From contig CAZPQQ010000002.1 in the NCBI GenBank assembly GCA_964588665.1, positions 1 through 64,000 of the forward strand: a stretch of DNA of 64,000 bases, read 5' to 3'. The translations under genes were made by a program, and so were the position numbers. Source of the DNA: UBA2160 sp964588665 (lineage in GTDB: Bacteria; Chloroflexota; Dehalococcoidia; Lucifugimonadales; UBA1123). Position 1 is the first letter of the stretch. Each line of letters starts with the position of its first letter. The notes under the pieces were generated by a model. That model had not been told where the DNA came from, did no database searches, and worked only from the letters and a program-made list of their open reading frames with translations. This document shows, piece after piece, positions 17,777 through 26,305 of the stretch.

Positions 17777-18639
17777 TGCTCGCCTCGTTCAGGGTCCCAC
17801 GCCGTCACGAGGTTCGACTGCTCTCCGTGCGTGTGGGTCAGCAGCAGTCGGATGGCCGACCCGAATTCCCGCTTCGCGACAGGCGAGTACATCGTTGGCC
17901 CGCTTCCGGACAGATGCACCTCACGGGCGCCCAGCGACTCGAACATCGCCCATTGGTCGGACAAACCGGGGACCGCCCGCTTGGCGACTTCGTCGAATAC
18001 GTTGAACAAGAACTGGGGCGGCACGTCCCCGCCGCCGCGGATGCGAGCGTCCAGCTTGCGCGTCAGCGCGCCTTTCGTGTAGTCGGACGGCTCGACCGCT
18101 GAGTACATCGTCGCGGTCTTGTTGTCGATCGCCGCCTTCGGTGTGAACAGCACGATCCACGGCAAGTCGGCGGCGGGCAGACTTCGGACCTTCTCGCCCC
18201 GACCGGACAGCATGGCCGTTCCGCCACGAAGTAGATACGGGACGTCGGAGCCCAACTCGGCGGCGATCGCTTCAAGCTCCGGAGCTTCGAGGTCGAGTTT
18301 CCAGAGCTGGTTCAACGCGTTCAACGTGGCCGCGGCATCGCTGCTGCCTCCACCAAGCCCGGCGGCGACTGGAATGTGCTTCTCGATCTCGACCCGAGCT
18401 CCCAACGTCGTGCCGGTTCGCTCTCGAAGCATCGACGCTGCCTTGAACGCCAGGTTCTCCTCGGGCGCCAGACCCTCGATGTCGCACGATAGGGTCAAAG
18501 ACTCCGATGGGTGGATCGTGATCACGTCGTGCAGTGAGATTGTTTGGACGATGGACGCGATCTCGTGAAATTCGTCCGGCCTGCGGCCTTGGACCTCGAG
18601 CGTCAGGTTGATCTTGGCGTGGGCCTCCACGGTAATCAT
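17764..18639 (-). CDS. ispE: 4-diphosphocytidyl-2-C-methyl-D-erythritol kinase
   Basis: GHMP kinase phosphorylating CDP-methylerythritol in the MEP isoprenoid pathway. The protein of 291 residues opens with AHAKINLTLEV, has the ATP loop PVAAGLGGGSSDAAAT near 93 and the third GHMP motif LSGSGPTMY near 249. The ATG at 18639 overlaps the rsmA stop as ATGA, and matches the family start better than an earlier in-frame codon. Coupling with rsmA is widespread among bacteria. Confidence 0.95.
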   Translation of the reverse strand: MITVEAHAKINLTLEVQGRRPDEFHEIASIVQTISLHDVITIHPSESLTLSCDIEGLAPEENLAFKAASMLRERTGTTLGARVEIEKHIPVAAGLGGGSSDAAATLNALNQLWKLDLEAPELEAIAAELGSDVPYLLRGGTAMLSGRGEKVRSLPAADLPWIVLFTPKAAIDNKTATMYSAVEPSDYTKGALTRKLDARIRGGGDVPPQFLFNVFDEVAKRAVPGLSDQWAMFESLGAREVHLSGSGPTMYSPVAKREFGSAIRLLLTHTHGEQSNLVTAWDPERGEHWTH

Positions 18640-19511
18640 GCGTCCGCTCCGCCAGGATGTTGACGCCACAGATCGTAAAGCGAACCCCACTCTTCGATCG
18701 AAAGTGTCGCGGGACGGCGTTTGGGATCGATGCGGGCTGAATCCAGCAATGAATCGACCGCGTCGGCGGGCGCGCCGAGCCCAGTCTTCAGACTGTTGCG
18801 AATCTGTTTGCGCGGCGCTCTGAACCCGGCAGCCGCGAATTCGATGAACCGTTCGTGGGAGTCGAATGACAGCGCGGGAGAGTCGTACACGTCGATGCGC
18901 ACGACGGCCGACGTGACTTTGGGCGCGGGCCTGAAAGCCCTCGGTGGCACGGAAAAGGCGACTTTAACGGCACCGTAAAGCTGAATCATCACCGACAGCA
19001 GGCCCATGTCTCCGGGCCGTGCCGCCATCGAACGTCCAACCTCCCGCTGAACCATGACGACCATCACGCTGGGCGCTGGTTTGGCTGTCAGGAACTTGCG
19101 GATGATCGGGTTGGCCGCGTTGTAAGGCAGGTTTGCCACGAACTTGTATCGCTCACCCGGCGCCATGAACGCGTCGATCTTCACTTCGCGGGCGTCGTCG
19201 TGCACGATCTCAACGTTGTCAACGGCGGCGTACTTTTCGCGCAGACGCGGCGCCAACTCGTCGTCGAGCTCGACGGCGATGAGCCGCCTGGCCGCCTCGG
19301 CCAGATGTGTGGTGAGCGCCCCCTTGCCGGGGCCGATCTCGAGAACCGTGTCGTCTTCGGAAACCTCGGCTTCGGACACAATCCGGCGGGCGACCCGAGA
19401 ATCGACGAGGAAGTTCTGCCCCAGCGACTTTTTCGCGGCGGGGCGTCGAACTCGGCGCTCCGCACGCGACGCGGCAGGACGGGGGATGCCCGCTGAAGAA
19501 TTCTGACTCAT
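18636..19511 (-). CDS. rsmA: 16S rRNA (adenine1518/1519-N6) dimethyltransferase
   Basis: Dimethylates two adjacent adenines near the 3' end of 16S rRNA during small-subunit assembly. The protein carries KKSLGQNFL (near 27), SAM-binding LEIGPGKGALT (near 57) and the catalytic NLPYNAANP (near 128). I chose the ATG at 19511 because a longer start at 19544 would run into the 3' end of the SRP RNA at 19528. The gene overlaps ispE by four bases. Length 291 residues, a little longer at the N-terminus than most homologues. Confidence 0.95.
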   Translation of the reverse strand: MSQNSSAGIPRPAASRAERRVRRPAAKKSLGQNFLVDSRVARRIVSEAEVSEDDTVLEIGPGKGALTTHLAEAARRLIAVELDDELAPRLREKYAAVDNVEIVHDDAREVKIDAFMAPGERYKFVANLPYNAANPIIRKFLTAKPAPSVMVVMVQREVGRSMAARPGDMGLLSVMIQLYGAVKVAFSVPPRAFRPAPKVTSAVVRIDVYDSPALSFDSHERFIEFAAAGFRAPRKQIRNSLKTGLGAPADAVDSLLDSARIDPKRRPATLSIEEWGSLYDLWRQHPGGADA

Positions 19512-19527
19512 AGCTGAGGACGAAGGT

Positions 19528-19798
19528 AGGCCGTGCACCCCCATTCGATCCCTTCCGCCGGCATGATCGGCAAGACCGACTCAGGCCAGGTGACCCTGCG
19601 GCGCTCGGAAATAACTACTTACCGCTGCTTTCTTCCGAACCTGACGGGATTCGCAGGTTTCCGCCGCGCAGGACCCAGCCATCAACACCGGCGCTTCCCG
19701 GCAGAGGCTGCGCAAAGAAGACCTCAGGGAGGAATTCAGCCTCGCTAGAGCGGATTGCGAGTTCAGGGCACCGCTATCTCCCCGCCTAGCACGGCCTG
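19528..19798 (-). ncRNA. ffs: Signal recognition particle RNA, long Gram-positive type
   Basis: The minus strand has the SRP domain hairpin with GTCAGGTTCGGAAGAAAGCA, close to the universal GTCAGGTCCGGAAGGAAGCA, and flanks GGGTCCTGCGC and GCCGCAGGGT that form the asymmetric-loop helix. The 5' part, GTGCTAGGCGGGGAGATAGC then CTCGCAATCCGCTCTAGC, matches the Alu domain of Bacillus scRNA. The ends pair (GGCCGTGC with GCACGGCC), giving about 271 bases. It binds Ffh for membrane targeting of nascent proteins. Confidence 0.95.
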
Positions 19799-19858
19799 CT
19801 TTAATGGTAGGTCACGGCTAAACGGGGTGTCAAATCACCGACTCGGTTGCTGTGAGTC

Positions 19859-21991
19859 TTACGGCTGGCTTTTCATGGAAAGTGAAATCCGCTGTCTTTC
19901 GAGGTCCACGTCGAGCACTTTGACCGTGACCTTCTGGAGCACTTTGACCACGTCGCTGGGATTCTTGACATAGCTGTCCGAGAGTTGGCTCACGTGGACG
20001 AGCCCGTCCTGGTGGACGCCGACGTCCACGAATGCGCCGAACGCGGCAACGTCGGTCACGATTCCCGGCAATGTCATCCCGGGCTTCACGTCGTCGATGG
20101 AGTTGACTTCCTCGGCGAAACTGAATGTCTCGAACTCGGGACGCGGGTCCCTGCCCGGCCGGCCCAACTCGGCGACAATGTCGTTCAACGTGGGCAGGCC
20201 GATTTCCTCGCTCACATGGCTTTGTACGTCGATCCGCTGGCGTAGGGCATCATCTCGCATCAGATCCGAAACCGAGCATCCGAGGTTCCAGGCCATCTGG
20301 TCAACGATATAGTAGCTCTCAGGGTGGATTGAGCTGGCGTCCAACGGGTCGTCGCCCCGAACTCGGAGGAAACCCGCCGCCTGCTCAAACGCCTTCTCGC
20401 CCAATCGCGAGACGTCCTTCAGGGAGCTTCTGTTCGTGAATGCCCCGTGCCGGTCCCTGTGCGCAACGATGTTGTGGGCCAGCCGAGGCCCCAGTCCGGA
20501 CACGTACGTGAGCAACTGCTCGCTGGCCGTGTTGACATCCACTCCGACGCTGTTGACGCAGTTAATGACAACGTCGTCCAATCTCTCTTTGAGGAGCTTC
20601 TGATCGACGTCGTGCTGGTACTGACCCACTCCGATGGACTGTGGATCGATCTTCACCAGTTCGGCCAGAGGGTCGACGAGCCGCCGGCCTATCGACACGG
20701 CGCCCCGCACGGTAAGGTCGTGGTCGGGAAACTCCGCTCGGGCGACGTCCGACGCTGAGTAGACCGAGGCGCCGCTTTCGTTCACCATGATGACGGGGAT
20801 TCGACTGCCGAGACCCAAGTCCCGGAAGAACGCCTCAGTCTCTCGACCGCCTGTGCCGTTCCCCACGGCGATGACTTCGACGCCGAACAGGTTGACCAGT
20901 TTCAGGATGGTCGTTTTCGCCTCGTTGGCCCTGTTTTCGCCTGACAAAACGTAAACGACGTCGTTGTGGAGCAGCGCGCCCTGCCTGTCGAGGACGACTA
21001 TCTTCGCTCCGGTTCGAAATCCCGGATCGGCGGCGAGGACAATCTTGCGGCCCAACGGAGGCGCCAGCAACAGCTCGCGCAGATTTTCCGCGAATACGTT
21101 TATCGCGGTTCGGTCGGCGCGTTCTTTGATCGCGTTTCTGGCCTCTCTCTCGATAGCCGGACCTAGCAGCCGTTTGTAGCTGTCGTCGACCGCCGAACCG
21201 ACTTGCTCGCCGCTGGGGTTGTCATCGGTGACGAAGAGGCCCGCCAGCACCTCGAGCGCGGCGGGCTCCGACGGCGAGATGCGCACCGACAGAAACGACT
21301 CGTTTTCGCCTCGGAACATCGCCAGAATCCGGTGCGACGGCGCGTTTGCCAGCGGCTCTTCCCATTCGAAATAGTCGCGGTACTTGGCTCCACGCTCTTC
21401 ACCGTCTTTGACCGATCGTGACCTGAGCACGCCTTGCCTGGCAAACAGTTCGCGCACCCTGCCTCGAGCCGCACTGTCCTCACTGACCCGCTCGGCGAGA
21501 ATGTCACGGGCGCCGCTGAGAGCTTCATCCACGTTCGCGACACCCAAGCTTTCGTCGACGAAAGGCATGGCTTTGGCGGCGATGTCGATGTCAGTCTGCG
21601 TCCATATGATTTCGGACAAGGGCTCCAAACCTTTTTCGCGAGCGATCGTCGCCCGGGTGCGCCGTTTGGGACGAAACGGGAGATATACATCCTCCAGCGC
21701 TGTCATGGACTCGGCGGAATCGACCTGCGCCCGCAGATCGTCCGTCAAGAGCTCGCGCTCGGCCAGCGACTTCAGAATCGCGTCCCTGCGATCGTCGAGC
21801 TCGACGAGGGTGGCCAGCCTGTCCCGGATCGCCGCGACCGCAACTTCGTCCAACATGCCTGTCGCCTCTTTGCGATAGCGCGCGATGAACGGAACGGTCC
21901 CGCCTTCGTCCAGGAGTGCAACCGTTGCCCTGACTCGGTCCAATGGGAGCTTTAGGCGCCCTCCAATGCGTTCGATCTGGCTCTCAATCAT
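19859..21991 (-). CDS. tex: Tex-type RNA-binding transcription accessory protein
   Basis: A 710-residue Tex/YqgF protein thought to act with RNA polymerase and nucleic acids. The helical N-terminal half (residues 1-320) includes VPFIARYRKEATG near 34; a YqgF RNase H-like domain begins with ILAADPGFRTG near 318; tandem HhH motifs lie near 490-560; and an S1 RNA-binding domain ends the protein (GIVTDVAAFGAFVDVGVHQDG near 640). The ATG at 21991 is natural. It has about the family length but stops right after the S1 domain, without a tail. Confidence 0.95.
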   Translation of the reverse strand: MIESQIERIGGRLKLPLDRVRATVALLDEGGTVPFIARYRKEATGMLDEVAVAAIRDRLATLVELDDRRDAILKSLAERELLTDDLRAQVDSAESMTALEDVYLPFRPKRRTRATIAREKGLEPLSEIIWTQTDIDIAAKAMPFVDESLGVANVDEALSGARDILAERVSEDSAARGRVRELFARQGVLRSRSVKDGEERGAKYRDYFEWEEPLANAPSHRILAMFRGENESFLSVRISPSEPAALEVLAGLFVTDDNPSGEQVGSAVDDSYKRLLGPAIEREARNAIKERADRTAINVFAENLRELLLAPPLGRKIVLAADPGFRTGAKIVVLDRQGALLHNDVVYVLSGENRANEAKTTILKLVNLFGVEVIAVGNGTGGRETEAFFRDLGLGSRIPVIMVNESGASVYSASDVARAEFPDHDLTVRGAVSIGRRLVDPLAELVKIDPQSIGVGQYQHDVDQKLLKERLDDVVINCVNSVGVDVNTASEQLLTYVSGLGPRLAHNIVAHRDRHGAFTNRSSLKDVSRLGEKAFEQAAGFLRVRGDDPLDASSIHPESYYIVDQMAWNLGCSVSDLMRDDALRQRIDVQSHVSEEIGLPTLNDIVAELGRPGRDPRPEFETFSFAEEVNSIDDVKPGMTLPGIVTDVAAFGAFVDVGVHQDGLVHVSQLSDSYVKNPSDVVKVLQKVTVKVLDVDLERQRISLSMKSQP

Positions 21992-22266
21992 GATGGCCTC
22001 GCCCGCGATGACGCCTATTGCATCATCACATTATCTGTTAATAGCAGAAAGATAATGTACCACCAACGCGGCATGAGCGCTGTGTTCCCGAGCTTGAAAC
22101 AGGCGCTGCCTGCCACCGTCAACCGAGAACGACTCGGGCTGATCGAACGAGGACTGGATGTAGAGCGTGACCAGGCGCCCGGTGGACGCGGTTGACTGAT
22201 TCGCGTCTTGCGGATAGAGGCGATAAAATGTGTGGTTTACCGACGTTCACGCTGACGGGAGTTCAA

Positions 22267-22511
22267 ATGTCCAAGCGCATGACGATAGTATTCGATGACG
22301 ACGGGTGTATACCGCACTGAAGGTCGAGGCAGCGCGGACAGGCCGTTACGCGAAGGATATAGTGGCGGAGGCGCTGATCGAGTGGTTCGAGGCCAAAGAA
22401 GACGCGGAACTATCGCAAGGGCTCGATGAGGTCTGGGCTGAATTGCAGCGTGACGGTGGAGTAGATGCTGAAACAGTCTTCGCCCAATTTAAAACCGAGG
22501 TTGAAAGTTAG
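22267..22511 (+). pseudogene. Frameshifted antitoxin-like gene
   Basis: A short gene begins at ATG 22267 (MSKRMTIVFDDD) and then stops. A second frame from 22305 continues with YTALKVEAARTGRYAKDIV and EALIEWFEAKED, which reads as a ribbon-helix-helix type antitoxin. One missing base near 22302 would join the two. The tail (WAELQRDGGVDAETVFAQFK) matches such antitoxins in style. No toxin gene follows, so it is probably a remnant, although the GTG at 22305 could be used as a start. Confidence 0.55.
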
Positions 22512-22555
22512 ACTGCAACTCGTCGCCAACGATTGCCCACATTCAGAAGCAGGAA

Positions 22556-22724
22556 ACCCAGTATCCTGAGTCAGAAGTTCGTATGATATTGTCGCGAGCC
22601 TTCGACAAGCTCAAGCCGAACGGAGCAAGGGTTTTTCCGTTCGTGGTGAGCCTGTCGAACCACCCCGACGTTTCCACTCGATTTGCGATTTATGCCACGA
22701 AGTTGGGACTCAGAACACTAGTTG
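22556..22724. repeat. MITE-like element, family A, copy 2
   Basis: About 165 bases with inverted ends: CTGAGTCAGAAGTTCG at left and GACTCAGAACACTAGT at right. The centre is the family A hairpin (CCTTCGACAAGCTCA to GTGAGCCTGTCGAACCA). A nearly full copy sits at 26143-26305. The rest of the spacer 22512-22833 shows no gene. Confidence 0.8.
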
Positions 22725-22833
22725 ATCTTTCCCGCCATGGACATCCACAAATCCCTTTCGTCCCTGTTTTCGCTTGCGTCTCTGGCCCCAGCGCTTCGCC
22801 CTTTGCCGGTCGCGCTGTCATCGACCTCCCCGT

Positions 22834-23328
22834 CTACTTCACGAACGGCGCCCCGTCTGCCTTGATCGCGTCCTCGACCCTGATTCGGTGTGACCAGAGC
22901 ATGACCTCGGGCAAAGCGTCGGTCGCGAAGTATCGCAGCTCCGTGCTCTCGTCGGAGAGCGTCAACTCACCGTCAATCCGTACGCACTCGAATACGGTGG
23001 TCACGACGTGCGCGACGTTTCCGTCTGGGTACTGGATTACGCAGAAGTTGGCGGGGTCTGAGTAGACGCCGACCATTCGTCCGATTCTGACGTGCAGGCC
23101 GGTCTCTTCGTACACCTCCCGCACGGCCGCGTCGGCGACGGGCTCTCCGATCTCGACGTGGCCGCCCGGCAAACCCCAGAAGCCGTTGTCTGAACGATGT
23201 TCAAGCAGAACTCGACCGTCGTCATCGAATATGATCGCATTCGTCCCGACCGCCAACCGGTCAGGCGCTCGCTTCAGCGGTCTGCCGATGTTGTCCGGGT
23301 GCTTTTTCCAGTCGAATTCAAAATCCAT
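22834..23328 (-). CDS. Nudix hydrolase
   Basis: A 164-residue hydrolase of nucleoside diphosphates linked to another moiety. The Nudix box is complete: GGHVEIGEPVADAAVREVYE with EETGL following, near residues 71-95, preceded by NGFWGLP. An N-terminal segment with RAPDRLAVGTNAII precedes the core. The substrate cannot be told. It stands alone between a repeat and the methyltransferase, both genes pointing left. Confidence 0.9.
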   Translation of the reverse strand: MDFEFDWKKHPDNIGRPLKRAPDRLAVGTNAIIFDDDGRVLLEHRSDNGFWGLPGGHVEIGEPVADAAVREVYEETGLHVRIGRMVGVYSDPANFCVIQYPDGNVAHVVTTVFECVRIDGELTLSDESTELRYFATDALPEVMLWSHRIRVEDAIKADGAPFVK

Positions 23329-23412
23329 ATGAACTGTGACCTCTCACTTATGCATGGTCGGTGAAGACTGGCATCCCGACGACGATGCCGACCCGGCGCC
23401 GCCCGACCGAGG

Positions 23413-24048
23413 TTACGGGGCGTTGCCCCGCGTCGCCACCCCGACGATGTTCGGAATCGTGACCGGGACGCCGACCGACAGGCTGAACTGTCGGTAGTCC
23501 ACGTTCTCGAAGCCGGCTCGTTCGATGTCGCCGCCGATGCCTCTGTCGAGATTGCACCCGGTCGTGAAGAATCGCCACGGCGGGTTCAGCCAGGTTTGCC
23601 ATCGGCTCGCCCAATGATGGGGCGATACGACGTGTTCGTAGAACAGGAACCGCCCGCCCGGTTTCAGGACTCGCCTAGCCTCATTCACTACCGCTTCTAC
23701 GTCTTGGACCATGCACAGAACCAGCGTAGTCAGCACGCAGTCGAACGTGCCGTCCGGGAAGGGAATGCTCTCGCCGAATCCGGGTACGATGTTGACCGCC
23801 CTACCCTGGCGTTCGGCGTTTCGCCGCAGCTTTCGAGCCATGTGCGGGTTCGGCTCCAGGACTGTCAGGCGAACGTCTTCGGGATAGAACGGCAAATTCG
23901 CGCCGGTGCCGCCGCCGATCTCGAGCACGTCGCCGTCGCTCACGCCCGCGGTTTCGCGGCGAAACGGGATTACTCGATTCTCGACGCCCGCGTTCAACAG
24001 GTCATACCATGTCGCGAACAGCCTTTTTCCCAAACCGTCGTATCGCAT
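23413..24048 (-). CDS. Class I SAM-dependent methyltransferase
   Basis: A 211-residue methyltransferase. The SAM-binding motif LEIGGGTGANLP lies near residues 41-52, acidic LEPNP near 62, and DCVLTTLVLCMVQDVE with RVLKPGGRFLFYEH follow. The overall layout resembles METTL7-like and UbiE/phospholipid methyltransferases acting on lipids or small molecules; the substrate is not known. A conserved C-terminal segment with CNLDR is seen in this group. It is followed by the Nudix gene 84 bases on, on the same strand. Confidence 0.85.
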   Translation of the reverse strand: MRYDGLGKRLFATWYDLLNAGVENRVIPFRRETAGVSDGDVLEIGGGTGANLPFYPEDVRLTVLEPNPHMARKLRRNAERQGRAVNIVPGFGESIPFPDGTFDCVLTTLVLCMVQDVEAVVNEARRVLKPGGRFLFYEHVVSPHHWASRWQTWLNPPWRFFTTGCNLDRGIGGDIERAGFENVDYRQFSLSVGVPVTIPNIVGVATRGNAP

Positions 24049-24186
24049 CGGTTACGTTTCGATCTCCCCTCGTTACGTCTACAGGTCGCCGTCGCCCGGT
24101 GCAAACCCAGCCTATGTGAGCCTTTGTCTGCGGTCTGAGACGCATCACATTTGACCAGTTGGTCAGGAGCCTGTCAAACGACCCGA

Positions 24187-24195
24187 TGCTATAAT
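24187..24195 (+). promoter_or_regulatory. Extended -10 promoter of the SDR gene
   Basis: TGCTATAAT, a TGn plus TATAAT, 30 bases before the SDR start. No good -35 box is found at the right distance. Confidence 0.55.
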
Positions 24196-24225
24196 CTCCT
24201 CGATGAATTCGGGCAGGAGCGTGCG

Positions 24226-24972
24226 ATGGACCTTCATGACAAAGTCGCGATTGTAACCGGCGGCAACGGCGGACTTGGGCAGCGGATCTGCCATGCATTG
24301 GCCGACGCCGGCTGTCGCGTCGGAGTCGTCTACGCGCAGAGCCGCGACGAGGCGCAACAAGTGGCGGACGAGCTCGGCGGCGACGCTAAGGCGGCGGCGT
24401 TTCAGTGCGACGTGACCGATCCGGCGCAGGTCGAGGCTCTGGTCTCCGCCGTGTCGGCCAAATTCGGTCGCGTGGACATACTGGTCAACGACGCGGCGTA
24501 CAACAAGTGGATTCCGTTCAACGACCTGGACGGCATGACCAACGAAGAGTGGGCTCGGATGCTGGACGTCAATCTGACGGGCCCGATGATGGCGATCAAG
24601 GCAGTCGTCCCGGAGATGCGGCGTCAGGGCGGTGGGAGGATCGTGAACATTTCGTCGGTTGCCGGACTGGGGCCGCAAGGCTCGTCGATCGGATACGCGG
24701 TCTCGAAGGCAAGTCTGATCCATCTCACCAAGTGCATGGCTGTAGCCCTCGCGCCGGACATATTTGTCAATTGCGTCGCCCCGGGATTCCTCGAAGGCAC
24801 CCGCGCCACGGCAAATCTCTCCCCAGAGTACCGGGCGCAAGCTGCCGCCTCGTCACTGCTCGAACGCGCCGTCGACAAAGACGACGTGGGCCGCCAGGTG
24901 ACCGAGTTTTGCGCCACCGACAGTGTGACCGGGCAGACTCTGGTGATGGACTCCGGGCGAGTCTTCCACTGA
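24226..24972 (+). CDS. Short-chain dehydrogenase/reductase
   Basis: A 248-residue NAD(P)-dependent oxidoreductase with a FabG-like layout. The dinucleotide loop TGGNGGLGQ is at residues 11-19, NDAAYN replaces the usual NNAG near 88, the catalytic serine is in ISSVAG near 143, and Tyr-Lys is in GYAVSK near 157-162. The ATG at 24226 follows CAGGAG. The substrate is unknown. A thioredoxin-reductase-like gene follows 110 bases later on the same strand, but no link is evident. Confidence 0.92.
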   Translation: MDLHDKVAIVTGGNGGLGQRICHALADAGCRVGVVYAQSRDEAQQVADELGGDAKAAAFQCDVTDPAQVEALVSAVSAKFGRVDILVNDAAYNKWIPFNDLDGMTNEEWARMLDVNLTGPMMAIKAVVPEMRRQGGGRIVNISSVAGLGPQGSSIGYAVSKASLIHLTKCMAVALAPDIFVNCVAPGFLEGTRATANLSPEYRAQAAASSLLERAVDKDDVGRQVTEFCATDSVTGQTLVMDSGRVFH

Positions 24973-25081
24973 GAAAGCCTGCCGACCGGCGGATGCCCCA
25001 GGCGCGGGACACCCTTCCGCAATGCGATGCATCTAACCTCACGGGCGAAAAGCTCCGCAAAACTCAACAGGACGTGAATCA

Positions 25082-26053
25082 ATGGCAAGCAAAGACATCA
25101 GCTATGACGTACTCATCATCGGACAAGGGGCGTCTGCATATGCAGCGGCGTTGTATGCCACCAGATACCAGATCAAACCGATAATCTTCGGCGCCGTTTT
25201 CGGCGGTGAGACGGCGACCGGCAGCAGCATCGAAAACTACCCCGGCATACCCGAGATCGACGGATTCGATCTGATGATGCGATTCCGCGAGCAGGCGGAG
25301 AGCAACGACGGGCCAATCGTCGACGAGAACATCGTTTCAGCCGCCAGGATGGAGGACTGTTTCCAGGTGACGACCGACTCCGGAGAAGTCTACCAGGGCG
25401 CCTCAGTGATCCTCGCCGTCGGGCGAGAGCGCCGCAAGCTGGGCTTGGCGCACGAGACCGAGTGGATGGGCAGAGGCGTCTCGTTCTGCGCCACCTGTGA
25501 CGCTCCAATGCATCGGGGCAATACCGTCGGTGGCGGCGACGCGGCGGTCAAGGGCGCCGTGCTTCTGAGCAAGTACGCCGACCAGGTCTACATCATCTAT
25601 CGCGGCGACCGCTTCACCCGGCCCGAGGCCATGAACATCAGACAGCTCGAAGAGCCGACCAACCTGCACACGATCTTCAACGCCAACGTCGTCGCCCTCG
25701 AGGGGACGGACGGCCTCGAAGGCGTGGCGCTGGACCGAGAGTTCAACGGAAGCCGGCAGATCAAGATGGCGGGCATCTTCATCGAAATCGGCGCCGACCC
25801 CAGGGTCGAGCTCGCCAACCAATTGGGCGTGAAACTCAACGAAACCGACGAGGTGATGGTGGACAAGCACGGCGCCACAAGCGTCGAGGGCGTGTTCGCG
25901 GCGGGAGACCTGACTGATGCAGCGGGTGACCTGAAGCAGACGATCACGGCCGCGGCCGGCGGCGCACTTGCGGCGACCGCGGCGTACGACTACGTTGCCG
26001 AGCACGGGAACCGCTGCGAAATCCACGCGATGGGATACTCGCTGGCGTCGTGA
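25082..26053 (+). CDS. Thioredoxin-reductase-like FAD protein
   Basis: A 323-residue flavoprotein disulfide reductase. It has an FAD loop GQGASAYAAA near residue 14, the redox pair CATC near 140 and a C-terminal FAD motif VFAAGDLTD near 273. The NADPH-binding strand is odd: after HRGN comes TVGGGDAAV, about three residues shorter than in usual TrxB. It also lacks the HRRD signature and has YRGDRF instead. Thus it may use another electron donor or partner. No thioredoxin gene lies next to it. Confidence 0.85.
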   Translation: MASKDISYDVLIIGQGASAYAAALYATRYQIKPIIFGAVFGGETATGSSIENYPGIPEIDGFDLMMRFREQAESNDGPIVDENIVSAARMEDCFQVTTDSGEVYQGASVILAVGRERRKLGLAHETEWMGRGVSFCATCDAPMHRGNTVGGGDAAVKGAVLLSKYADQVYIIYRGDRFTRPEAMNIRQLEEPTNLHTIFNANVVALEGTDGLEGVALDREFNGSRQIKMAGIFIEIGADPRVELANQLGVKLNETDEVMVDKHGATSVEGVFAAGDLTDAAGDLKQTITAAAGGALAATAAYDYVAEHGNRCEIHAMGYSLAS

Positions 26054-26142
26054 GGCGATGATCGACAGGACAACGTCAGTGGCCGCTGGCCCGAGCGAAT
26101 GCGGGAGCGAGGGCGGCCACCGCATCTGTCGAATGAGGCGCC

Positions 26143-26305
26143 CACTGTTCTGAGTCAGAGGTTCGTATGAAAGTGTCGCGAGCCTTCGACAAGCTCAGGC
26201 CGAACGGAGCAAGGATTTTCCCGTTCGTGGTGAGCCTGTCGAACCATCCGACGTTTCCGCTTGATCTGCGATGTGCGCGCCGATGTTGCGATTCAAGACA
26301 CTAGT
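26143..26305. repeat. MITE-like element, family A, copy 3
   Basis: Same structure as 22556-22724, starting TGTTCTGAGTCAGAG and ending ACACTAGT. Its right end overlaps the stop codon of the DSD1-like gene, whose TAG lies within ACTAGT. Confidence 0.8.

Noticed and set aside
22073..22195. A 40-codon frame beginning MSAVFPSLKQ
   Set aside because: Too short, no ribosome site or known family; it may be a fragment but I cannot support it.
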